Source: Chloroflexota bacterium (GTDB lineage Bacteria > Chloroflexota > Dehalococcoidia > JACPPY01). From it: a stretch of DNA of 46,293 bases. Position 1 is the stretch's first letter, and each line of letters opens with the position of its first letter. The position numbers and the translations under genes were made by a program. The stretch lies in contig JACPPY010000065.1 in NCBI GenBank assembly GCA_016190755.1, positions 1 to 46,293 of the forward strand, read 5' to 3'. Below the pieces are notes generated by a model. It was not told the DNA's origin. It did no database searches and saw only the letters and a list, made by a program, of their open reading frames with translations. Positions 17,196-24,545 of the stretch are shown here, one piece after another.

Positions 17196-19103
17196 TTGGA
17201 GGCAAGTGCCCGGCCCAAATCCAGGCTGCTGGATGGAGCAATACTGGCAATCTCGGTTGCCATGGTGATCTACCAGCTTGTTGCCAGCCAGCGCATCCTC
17301 CTCTCGCCGTGGCCCCACCAGGATGTACACCTGGCATTCGCCTTGGTACTGGTCTTCCTGTCCACAATGCGCAAGCACCGGAGCCGCTGGCCGCTTCTGC
17401 TACTCGCCGTGCTGCTAACCCTGTTGACCACTGGATACATTTTCCGCTACTACGAGCCTTTGCAGTTGCGTGTAGGTTCGCCAACAACATTCGATATTAT
17501 TGTCGGACTAGTGCTCGTAGCGATTGTGCTCGAAGCCGCCCGCGAGGCATTCGGGCTGGTCTTGCCCGCCGTCTCCTCAATATTCATTCTCTATTTCTTT
17601 CTCGGTCAATACCTTCCTCAGCCGTTTTTCCATCCCCCGATCAACCTGGAACGCATCACCACCTGGATGGCGATGGGCTTTTCCGGCGTATTTGGGTCAC
17701 TCCTGGGGGCTTCAGTGGATATCGTGTTCCTCTTTATCCTGTTCGGCTGTCTGATACAGGCCACGGGGGTGGACCGTTTCTTCATGGAAGTAGGAAAACT
17801 AGTGGGACGCAAGCTGGCAGGAGGCCCGGCACATACAGCGGTCACCGGCAGCGCCCTGATGGGTACGGTAACTGGGGCAGTGGCGGTCAATATCATGGTC
17901 GTCGGGAGCTTCACCATACCGTTAATGAAGAAAGCCGGGTACCGCGCCGAGCAGGCGGGCGCAGTCGAAGCAGCTTCGTCAACCGGCGGACAAATACTGC
18001 CCCCGGTGATGGGCTCGGTGGCATTCATTATGTCCGGGTTCACGGGGCTATCCTACGGACAGATAGCCCTGGCCTCGGTCATACCCGCCCTGCTTTATTT
18101 CTTTTCTATCGGCACGGCGGTCCAAATACAAGCGCTGAAACTACATATCAAGCCGACGCCAGAGAAAGTCGCCTGGCGAGAGATCCTCCTGCGGGGTCCC
18201 CAATTCATCATCTCTCTTGGGGTACTGGGGTTCCTTTTATTGCGGGGCTCAACTGCCGCCAACGCCGCTTTTTGGGGGATTGTCATATTAATTGGCTTGA
18301 ATATGCTGCGGAAAGAGACTCGTCCGTCGCTCAGGAACATAATCAAATCTTCCTCCGAAGGCGCCTTAATGGGCGCTCAGGTAGCGGTGACCTGCGCGGC
18401 GATCGGGCTGGTTACGGCGGCTCTGGATGCCACCGGCCTTGGCATCCGCCTCCCGACCATCGTGCTGGACTGGAGCCAGGGTCTCCTCCCCATCGCACTG
18501 ATTATCACCATGATAATTGCCATTCTGCTAGGGTGCGGTGTACATACCATTGCGGTGTATATCCTGGTTGCAGTGGTCTGCGCGCCGGTGTTGCTCAGGA
18601 TGGGTGTGCCACTCATGCCGGCACACCTCTTCGTCCTCTACTTTGCAGTTTTCGCATATCTCACGCCCCCTGTGGCCCTGGGCGCGCTAATCGCCTCTGC
18701 GGTGGCCAAAAGTTCATACACTAAGACCGCCTTCGAGACATTCAAACTGGTCTCTGCAAGCCTGATAGTACCCTTCGTCTTTGTAGTGGAACCGACTTTG
18801 TTGATGGCGTCATCGCCTGACCTGATAAGGGGCATATTGACTCTGGCTATCACTATCATCGGTATGTTCGCCATCCAGACCGTCGTCTATGGATTCTATC
18901 TATACCGCATGCACCTGCTGGAGATAGGAGCTATGGCGCTGGCGGTAGCCGGTCTGTTCTTCTGGGTCTTCAGCCGCAATTATCTTTTTCTCTCGCTTGG
19001 ACTCATACTTTTCGCGGTCGTCACAACGACCCAGCTATTAAAGCGCCGCAAGCTCGCGGCACAAGTGGCAGCGCCGGAGCAGCGGGCTACAGGCGCTCCC
19101 TGA
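17196..19103 (+). CDS. TAXI TRAP transporter fused permease (4TM/12TM, DctQM fusion)
   Basis: This 635-residue membrane protein is the fused small-plus-large permease typical of TAXI systems. The N-terminal part has about four helices, and a DctM-like part starts near residue 110. Family hallmarks include HTAVTGSALMGTVTGAVAVN, the segment SSTGGQILPPVMGSVAFIM and, near the end, YFAVFAYLTPPVALGALIAS. The C-terminus ends in three further hydrophobic segments and a basic tail. The start is TTG at 17196 with AGGCAGG upstream. It works with the preceding lipoprotein to import an unknown organic anion. Confidence 0.92.
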   Translation: MEASARPKSRLLDGAILAISVAMVIYQLVASQRILLSPWPHQDVHLAFALVLVFLSTMRKHRSRWPLLLLAVLLTLLTTGYIFRYYEPLQLRVGSPTTFDIIVGLVLVAIVLEAAREAFGLVLPAVSSIFILYFFLGQYLPQPFFHPPINLERITTWMAMGFSGVFGSLLGASVDIVFLFILFGCLIQATGVDRFFMEVGKLVGRKLAGGPAHTAVTGSALMGTVTGAVAVNIMVVGSFTIPLMKKAGYRAEQAGAVEAASSTGGQILPPVMGSVAFIMSGFTGLSYGQIALASVIPALLYFFSIGTAVQIQALKLHIKPTPEKVAWREILLRGPQFIISLGVLGFLLLRGSTAANAAFWGIVILIGLNMLRKETRPSLRNIIKSSSEGALMGAQVAVTCAAIGLVTAALDATGLGIRLPTIVLDWSQGLLPIALIITMIIAILLGCGVHTIAVYILVAVVCAPVLLRMGVPLMPAHLFVLYFAVFAYLTPPVALGALIASAVAKSSYTKTAFETFKLVSASLIVPFVFVVEPTLLMASSPDLIRGILTLAITIIGMFAIQTVVYGFYLYRMHLLEIGAMALAVAGLFFWVFSRNYLFLSLGLILFAVVTTTQLLKRRKLAAQVAAPEQRATGAP

Positions 19104-19136
19104 CTCGGCCCCCCACCGTTGTCCTAGGAGGTAATT

Positions 19137-19565
19137 ATGTACGCTTCAAACGTGTTGGACCTGGCGGAGGCCAAGGCGATAGGGGAGGCAGCTCTGGCCG
19201 AGGCTGCTAAGGACCCGGCGAGGCCAGTAGCTATCGCAGTCTCCGACGCTAACGGGACTCTTGTCTATTTCGTGCGCCAGGACAGGGCTTCGGCGCATTA
19301 CGCCATGCTGGCCATCAGCAAGGCGTACACATCGGCGCGCTGTAGAAGGGATACGGCCCTTGTTAAAGAACAGGTTGCAAGACTGGGTGGCGACCTGGGG
19401 GCCTTCGTTGACTCTCAATATACCACCCTGCCTGGAGGAATGTGCCTGAGAACCAAGGACGGGACGGTGGTTGGAGGTGTCGGAGTCAGCGGCCGCACTA
19501 TCGAGGATAAGATCCAGGACGTGGATATCGTCAAAGCCGGGCTCAAGGCTTTTAACCCGGCCTGA
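19137..19565 (+). CDS. GlcG/HbpS-family protein (DUF336)
   Basis: This 142-residue protein is a single GlcG/HbpS (haem-degrading-like) domain. It has VAIAVSDANGTLVYFVRQD (about 32-50) and a C-terminal VVGGVGVSGRTIEDKIQDVD stretch typical of the family. Members are small oligomeric proteins found in many catabolic operons; haem binding is shown for HbpS, but the role in catabolic clusters is unclear. ATG follows TAGGAGG. It lies 33 bases after the permease and 26 bases before ubiD. Confidence 0.88.
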   Translation: MYASNVLDLAEAKAIGEAALAEAAKDPARPVAIAVSDANGTLVYFVRQDRASAHYAMLAISKAYTSARCRRDTALVKEQVARLGGDLGAFVDSQYTTLPGGMCLRTKDGTVVGGVGVSGRTIEDKIQDVDIVKAGLKAFNPA

Positions 19566-19591
19566 ACCTGCTTCTGAAGGAGGGCTCAGCC

Positions 19592-21019
19592 ATGGACCTG
19601 CGCGAGTTTATTCAGAAAATCGATGAAATGGGGGAACTGCAGGTCATCGAGGGCGCGGACCCCAATCTTGAAATCGGCGCCGCGACCTACCTGGCGGCCA
19701 AAAACCAGGGCAACTTCCCGGCACTCATCTTCGACAAAATCCGCGGAATTCAGCCAGGCTTCAGGGTGATGACGCTGACCTATGCCACTGACCGGCGCAT
19801 GAACCTGCTCCTCGGCCTGCCTCAGGATACCAACCGCATTGGCATAATCAAGGCCCTGCGCGACAAAATATCCCAGCCCCAGAAGCTCATACCGCCTGTT
19901 GAGGTCAATACAGGCCCTGTTCTGGAAAACCTGATACCTGAGGAAAAGGTGGACCTCTCCCAGTTACCCTGTCCCAAGTGGCAGAGCCTGGATGGCGGGC
20001 CTTACATCGGCACCGGCGATATGGTCATCACACGCGACCCGGAGGAGAACTGGGTTAACGTGGGAACATACCGCATCCAGGTCCATGAGCGAAAGACGGC
20101 CACAATATTCATGGAACCCGGAAAGCATGCTGATTTCATCCGGCGGAAATATTGGGCCAAGGGGCAGGCCTGTCCGGTGGCGGTTACCCTGGGCGGGGAC
20201 CCGGTCCATATTTCGGTAAGCGGTACTACCCTGCCCTGGAAGGTCCCGGAATACGATTACATGGGGTGGTGGCAGGGCAAGCCCGTGGAGGTAATCAGAG
20301 GACCGGTCACAGGTTTGCCTATCCCGGCCAATGCCGAAATCGCCCTCGAAGGTGAGATGCTCCCCTTCGAGAAGGATTCACGCCTCGAAGGTCCATTCTC
20401 TGAGTGGACGGGCCATTACACCCCTGCCAGGCCGGAAGCCGCGTTCCACATCAAGGGCATTATCCACCGCGATAACCCCATTATACTGGGCCAGCTACCC
20501 TTCCTGGGCTGCGGCGTCGCCACCGGCTGGACATATCTGTTCAGAGCAGCGCGACTGTGGAGCCATCTGGATACGGTCGTCCCGGGTGTTAAAGGAGTTT
20601 GGAACCACCAGGAGTTCGGCGGTATGCACTGTGTCGTGGTCTCGATCGAGCAGAAGTACGGCGGACACGCCAAGCAGACCGCACTATCAGCGCTCGGGCA
20701 GTTCAACTATTTCCGCAAGTTCGTCATTATTGTTGATGAGGATATCGACCCGACAAATCTCAAGGAAGTCATCTGGGCCATCGGGATGCGTAGCGACCCG
20801 GGAATGTGGGATGTTGTCCGCGAGTGCTGGAGCGGCAACCTGAACCCCATACTGCCACCGGACAAGCGCGCGGTAAAGGACTTCACCCAAAACTCCATCA
20901 TGATTTTGGCCTGCAAACCTTATTACTGGAAAGACTCCTTCCCACCGCGCGTGGTTACCGACAACGAAATCGAGAGCCGCGTCAGGGCCAAATGGCCGCA
21001 GCTACAAGCCAAACCATAG
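19592..21019 (+). CDS. UbiD-family prenylated-FMN (de)carboxylase
   Basis: This 475-residue UbiD-family enzyme decarboxylates aromatic or alpha,beta-unsaturated acids using prenylated FMN. The catalytic Arg-Glu-Glu set appears intact: R161 in VGTYRIQV, and E266 and E271 in EGPFSEWTGHY. The length is usual for the family. ATG follows AAGGAGGG. No UbiX flavin prenyltransferase is present in the window, so the cofactor must come from a gene elsewhere. Co-location with a Mo hydroxylase carrying an HcrB-like subunit suggests a route through an aromatic or heteroaromatic acid (inference). Confidence 0.93.
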   Translation: MDLREFIQKIDEMGELQVIEGADPNLEIGAATYLAAKNQGNFPALIFDKIRGIQPGFRVMTLTYATDRRMNLLLGLPQDTNRIGIIKALRDKISQPQKLIPPVEVNTGPVLENLIPEEKVDLSQLPCPKWQSLDGGPYIGTGDMVITRDPEENWVNVGTYRIQVHERKTATIFMEPGKHADFIRRKYWAKGQACPVAVTLGGDPVHISVSGTTLPWKVPEYDYMGWWQGKPVEVIRGPVTGLPIPANAEIALEGEMLPFEKDSRLEGPFSEWTGHYTPARPEAAFHIKGIIHRDNPIILGQLPFLGCGVATGWTYLFRAARLWSHLDTVVPGVKGVWNHQEFGGMHCVVVSIEQKYGGHAKQTALSALGQFNYFRKFVIIVDEDIDPTNLKEVIWAIGMRSDPGMWDVVRECWSGNLNPILPPDKRAVKDFTQNSIMILACKPYYWKDSFPPRVVTDNEIESRVRAKWPQLQAKP

Positions 21020-21084
21020 CGGTTTAGCGGTCCATTGACCGGACAACGCACTCCAGGCACAAAACAAGAGAGAAGGCAAGACGC

Positions 21085-21534
21085 ATGTTGCTGGAAGGCA
21101 AGTTCATCGTTAAAGCGCCCATTCAACGCACCTGGGACTTTTTGCTTGACCCCGTGACCCTATTCTCATGCGTGCCAGGTGCCGAGAAGATAGAACGCCT
21201 TGACGACAAGACCTATAACTGCGTCATCAAACAGAAGGTCGGGCCTATAGGAGTGAAATTCAAGTTCAAGACCTTGTTGACCAAGGTCGAGGCGCCGAAG
21301 CATCTGGAGTTCTCGGGCGAAGGCGAGGAGGTGGCCCGGGCCGGGCATTTCGTGCAGAAGAGCTCCGTCGACCTGGTGGAGATACCGGGCGGCGTCGAGG
21401 TCACATACCGCTCAGAGGTCAGTATCTCAGGCCGTCTGGCCACCTTCGGCGACCGCATCATGCGGGCCAAGGCGAAGAGCGTGCAGGAAGAGCTTAGCCG
21501 CAACCTCGACGCCAAGCTGAAGGAACTGTCGTAA
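21085..21534 (+). CDS. CoxG-like SRPBCC protein
   Basis: This 149-residue protein begins MLLEGKFIVKAPIQRTWDFL and contains DPVTLFSCVPGAEKIE, both typical of CoxG (carbon monoxide dehydrogenase subunit G family), a START-like SRPBCC fold. CoxG proteins accompany Mo hydroxylases and are implicated in their membrane attachment or maturation. Here it is the only such gene for three Mo hydroxylases, so it may serve more than one. Confidence 0.9.
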   Translation: MLLEGKFIVKAPIQRTWDFLLDPVTLFSCVPGAEKIERLDDKTYNCVIKQKVGPIGVKFKFKTLLTKVEAPKHLEFSGEGEEVARAGHFVQKSSVDLVEIPGGVEVTYRSEVSISGRLATFGDRIMRAKAKSVQEELSRNLDAKLKELS

Positions 21535-21542
21535 GGGGGGGT

Positions 21543-22937
21543 ATGGTGGGAACGACGAGGATCACCGAATTCACAGCTAAAGCCACATTCGCTGATTTGC
21601 CGCCAGAGGTTGTCGTTGTCGCAAAGCGTGGCATTCTGGACTTCATGGGCGTCGCCCTGGGAGGCTCCCGTGAGCCGGCGGCGCTCATCATCCTGGATTA
21701 TGTCAAAGGTCTGGAGGCGAAAGGAGAAGCCTCAGTAATCGGCACTAGCTACCGCACTGCTTCCGAACTGGCGGCTCTCGCCAACGGCACCGCGAGCCAC
21801 GCACTGGACTACGACGATATCTTCGCCAACGCCACCGGATACAACCTTCATCCCTCGGTAGCTATTCTGCCGGCGGTGCTGGGGCTGGCCGACAAGCTGC
21901 ACAGCCCCGGGGAAAGGGTAATCACCGCGTATGTCGTCGGTCTCGAAGTCGCTTACCGGTTAGGGGCGGCCATTGGATTGACTCTCGCTGAAGTCGGCTG
22001 GCATTCGGCTTCGATACTTGGCACAGTGGGCGCAGCCGCGGCGAGCGCCAATCTCATGGGCCTCAACAAGGAGCAGGCTGAGGTAGCTCTGGGCATCTCC
22101 GGTTCCCTTTCAGGCGGGCTTATCCGCAACTTCGGGACGATGACGAAGCCCATGCACGCAGGCAATGGGGCAAGGGCAGGAGTCGTCGCAGCATCGCTGG
22201 CGGCGGGCGGGTTCAGCGCCAACACCAGCGTGATGGAAGACCGCAACGGGCTATGCGGGATGTTCACTGAGGGCCGACGCCAGGGTCTTGACGAGGCTGA
22301 CGCTGACCTGGGTAAGACCTGGGACATCGTTCAGCTCGGGCTAGCCTTTAAGCTACATCCTTCCTGCCGGTCGACCAACGCGGCGATCGATGCCGCTATA
22401 TACTTGCGGGAGAAGTTCGGACTCCGACCGGCAGACGTGCAGGAGATAACCTGCAAGCTCAATCCGATCCACCTTCAGCTAGCCCGTTTCATTAAGCCGC
22501 AAACCGGTTACCAGGCAAAGTTTAGTATCCCGTTCTGTATTGCGCTGGCCCTGGGGAACGGCAGGGTACTGCTCTCAGATTTTACCGATGAAAATGTGGC
22601 TGATGAAAGGCTACAGAACCTGCTTAACAGGGTCAAATTCGTGCATCCGAAGGGTTGGGGAAAGGGGCCTTTGGACCTGGCCACAGAGCTTGAGATCATG
22701 ACCAGGGACGGAAGGAAGTATTCGCACCTGGTGTCGCTGCCGAAAGGCGAGCCACAGAATCCCCTGTCAGACGAAGAGCTGGCGCGAAAATTCGAGATGT
22801 GCGCCTCGCTTGTTATTAAATCCGGAATTCTTCCATCGATACTTGACAGGCTCCAGAATTACGAGAAATTGCAGGATGCCAGTCACCTTTTGGCCCTGAT
22901 AGCAGCGAAGGTAGACAATAAAACGCATCAATCTTGA
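21543..22937 (+). CDS. MmgE/PrpD-family protein
   Basis: This 464-residue protein belongs to the MmgE/PrpD family, which includes 2-methylcitrate dehydratase, cis-aconitate decarboxylase and isomerase-like members. The segment LANGTASHALDYDDIFANATG (about 79-99, counted without gaps) and HPSVAILPAVLGLA match the family's conserved core. ATG follows AAGGGGGG, 8 bases after the coxG stop. The substrate is unknown. It is the last clear gene of the cluster 3 operon and runs up to a repeat fragment. Confidence 0.9.
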   Translation: MVGTTRITEFTAKATFADLPPEVVVVAKRGILDFMGVALGGSREPAALIILDYVKGLEAKGEASVIGTSYRTASELAALANGTASHALDYDDIFANATGYNLHPSVAILPAVLGLADKLHSPGERVITAYVVGLEVAYRLGAAIGLTLAEVGWHSASILGTVGAAAASANLMGLNKEQAEVALGISGSLSGGLIRNFGTMTKPMHAGNGARAGVVAASLAAGGFSANTSVMEDRNGLCGMFTEGRRQGLDEADADLGKTWDIVQLGLAFKLHPSCRSTNAAIDAAIYLREKFGLRPADVQEITCKLNPIHLQLARFIKPQTGYQAKFSIPFCIALALGNGRVLLSDFTDENVADERLQNLLNRVKFVHPKGWGKGPLDLATELEIMTRDGRKYSHLVSLPKGEPQNPLSDEELARKFEMCASLVIKSGILPSILDRLQNYEKLQDASHLLALIAAKVDNKTHQS

Positions 22938-23020
22938 AAAACGGTCGCTACTTCCCGGCCCAAATCCTCCTGGAGCGCTATTCGGTTTTGCCTGTGGCGC
23001 ATTTTGGTCAGGGTAAGGCA

Positions 23021-23071
23021 CTAGGCCAAGGCCAAGATGGGAACTACATTGCTGCTGTTGCAAGTAAGAGG
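23021..23071 (+). repeat. Left-end fragment of MITE-like repeat R1
   Basis: The segment is nearly identical to the left end of the full copy at 31101 (shared CCAAGGCCAAG, GGGAACTACATTGCTGCTGT and TGCAAGTAAGAGG). The match ends abruptly at 23071, directly against the coding remnant of a lipoprotein gene on the minus strand. Confidence 0.8.
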
Positions 23072-23195
23072 AACGGCGTCGATTGTCATTCTCGCCTTGA
23101 CCAGAGCAGCTCGCCAGCAGTAGCGCAGATGCCAACAACGTCCCCAGCATCACAGCCATCCATGGGCGCTTAATAGTATGACCTAGTTTATCCAT
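23072..23195 (-). pseudogene. Truncated lipoprotein gene cut by a repeat
   Basis: On the minus strand ATG 23195 follows GGAGGGG at good spacing. It encodes a convincing lipoprotein signal, MDKLGHTIKRPWMAVM then LASALLLASC. After about 41 codons the frame enters the R1 repeat fragment (23071-23021) and then the antisense of the prpD gene, with a stop only at 22767. The coding part seems to be a lipoprotein beheaded by the repeat. It overlaps the stop of the HMA-ferredoxin gene by 13 bases, so it was the third gene of the merR-like operon. Its original function cannot be told. Confidence 0.6.
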
Positions 23196-23683
23196 CGGAC
23201 GGACCCCTCCAGCCGCCGCGGCCGGCATATCAGGGCTCCATTTTGACAGGCCTTATGGCAGTGACAATCGCCGAGGCACGCTCCATCGTTAACCACCGTG
23301 GCCTTCCTAGACCCATCGACCTCGACCAGAGAGAAGACGTTCTGGCCGCAGGACCTCACACACTTGCCACAGCCATTGCATCTGTCCTTGTCTATAGCCT
23401 CGATATATGCCTGCACCCATTGTTCCCCGGACTTGGTACGGATTGACTGGAACGATCCCGCAGATTCCACGGAGTAGCCGGCGCCACGGATCGCTTCCTT
23501 GATGCCGTCGAGGCCTATTCTGGCGGGAAGGTAATCAACAATGGCCGTCCCCGAGGAGTGGCTCACCTCGGAGCTGATGACGCCGGATAGGCTTGAGAGC
23601 GCCTCCTGGATATGGGTAGCGCAGTAGGCACAGCTCATGCCGGCTACCGGCAATTGAACTTTGTTTCTGTCTTCTTCATCCAT
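23183..23683 (-). CDS. HMA domain fused to a two-cluster ferredoxin
   Basis: The first 70 residues of this 166-residue protein are a heavy-metal-associated domain with the metal site GMSCAYC (C18, C21). After a linker, residues 88-153 form a ferredoxin module: C102, C105, C108 and C112 in CNGCGKCVRSC, and C136, D139, C142 and C146 in ACLGDCHCHKAC. The second site has Asp at the usual second Cys position, as in some archaeal ferredoxins, plus an extra C140. The module, with its QAYIEAIDKD lead-in, resembles FdxB/ferredoxin III as I remember it. There is no signal peptide or membrane segment. It sits 83 bases after a mercury-type merR. A role in binding or reducing a metal ion is inferred; I know of no characterised protein with this architecture. 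Confidence 0.85.
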   Translation of the reverse strand: MDEEDRNKVQLPVAGMSCAYCATHIQEALSSLSGVISSEVSHSSGTAIVDYLPARIGLDGIKEAIRGAGYSVESAGSFQSIRTKSGEQWVQAYIEAIDKDRCNGCGKCVRSCGQNVFSLVEVDGSRKATVVNDGACLGDCHCHKACQNGALICRPRRLEGSVRWIN

Positions 23684-23766
23684 GCTTGGTCCTTACTGTT
23701 CTTTTGTCAGGTTGCTCCCCCCGGTCCGCGATGCACCAGCCGCCTTGTTCCTGGCACAGAAATCGG

Positions 23767-24174
23767 TCACGAGGCGTCGAGAGTCTCCAATATCGGGCAG
23801 CTCCGCGCAGAGCCATTGGAATCGCAGCAGGCGATAAGCGCACAGAGCGCCTCCCTCATTGCCACCAGTCGGTCAATCTTCCACTCTATCGCCTTGACCT
23901 TGGCTACGGCGGCCGCTCTCACATCGGCGCAGGGCGAAACTCGATCCTCCCTCAATTTGAGCAGCTCTTCGACTTCCGCAAGGGTGAAACCGAGTTCTTG
24001 GGCGTGCTTGATGAAGCGCACCAATCGCACTGTATCTGGCCCATAGGCCCGGTACCCCGAGGGCGTTCGAGATGGCGCTGGAACAAGCCCCGTGCGCTCG
24101 TAGTAGCGGATAGTTTGGACGTTCACCCCGGCCTCCGCTGCGGCTTTACCGATGGTCATCGTGGAGATGCTCAA
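23767..24174 (-). CDS. merR: MerR-family regulator with Hg(II)-type cysteines
   Basis: This 135-residue regulator has a MerR helix-turn-helix with VQTIRYYERTGLVPAP (19-34) and SGYRAYG, a dimerisation helix, and a metal loop. The three Hg(II) ligands of classical MerR line up exactly at C82, C117 and C126 (PCADV, ACCDSN, SCPIL); C111 and C116 are additional. I chose the TTG at 24174, which has AGGAGG six bases upstream. The ATG at 24210 lies inside the operator and has no ribosome site. No merA, merT or merP is visible in the window, so the regulated target seems to be the HMA-ferredoxin gene. Confidence 0.85.
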   Translation of the reverse strand: MSISTMTIGKAAAEAGVNVQTIRYYERTGLVPAPSRTPSGYRAYGPDTVRLVRFIKHAQELGFTLAEVEELLKLREDRVSPCADVRAAAVAKVKAIEWKIDRLVAMREALCALIACCDSNGSARSCPILETLDAS

Positions 24175-24191
24175 TCGAAACCTCCTGGCGA

Positions 24192-24223
24192 ATGTTAAAC
24201 TATGTACCATAGTATAAGGTCAA
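24192..24223 (-). promoter_or_regulatory. MerR-type promoter/operator, autoregulatory
   Basis: On the minus strand TTGACC (24218-24223) is the -35 and TAACAT (24192-24197) the -10, with a 20-base spacer; read as TTAACA the spacer is 19. A spacer longer than 17 is the mark of MerR-activated promoters. The spacer is nearly filled by a 23-base palindrome (24195-24217) with perfect ACTATG and CATAGT arms around GTA and outer TTA/TAA arms. Confidence 0.75.
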
Positions 24224-24493
24224 GCGGGTGAAAGAGGGAGGAGTCGCGGCAAGAACGGGGCGTTGTTGGACAGACAGCGGGACACCGCGCTAGCAAGAGT
24301 AAGCGTGGAACTTGGCCAAGTCCTCCGAGATTAGGTCAGCTAACTTTTGTAAATTTTTGCAAGCAGTAGGCCGTACAGGACAGTTCCCGAACTGAGATTC
24401 GAGAAGAAGCAGTTGGTGGCCTCCATTCGGCATCTCCTCACTTCGTCTGCCTGACCATTGATACTGTGCGGTCCCGACTGATAGCCTTGCGTG
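24224..24493. other. Intergenic region between merR and the XRE-ImmA gene
   Basis: No gene or RNA is recognised in these 270 bases. They separate two divergent regulatory genes, each with its own promoter at the border. I see nothing else that can be named. Confidence 0.4.
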
Positions 24494-24530
24494 GTTGACA
24501 ATTGCCAAGATATTGCATATAGTTGTCAAC
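24494..24530 (+). promoter_or_regulatory. Promoter with flanking inverted repeat for the XRE-ImmA/mazF operon
   Basis: TTGACA (24495-24500) and TATAGT (24518-24523) are 17 bases apart, a near-consensus promoter. The same span is bounded by an 8-bp inverted repeat, GTTGACAA (24494-24501) and TTGTCAAC (24523-24530). The arms overlap both promoter boxes, as expected for autorepression by a dimeric XRE protein. A GGGAGG ribosome site and the ATG follow closely. Confidence 0.7.
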
Positions 24531-24545
24531 TAGGGAGGATACATC

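Noticed and set aside
17150-18724. 524-residue frame over the TAXI permease
   Set aside because: It is a shifted-frame shadow, rich in Arg, Gly and His with no family pattern, while the overlapping frame encodes a clear fused permease.
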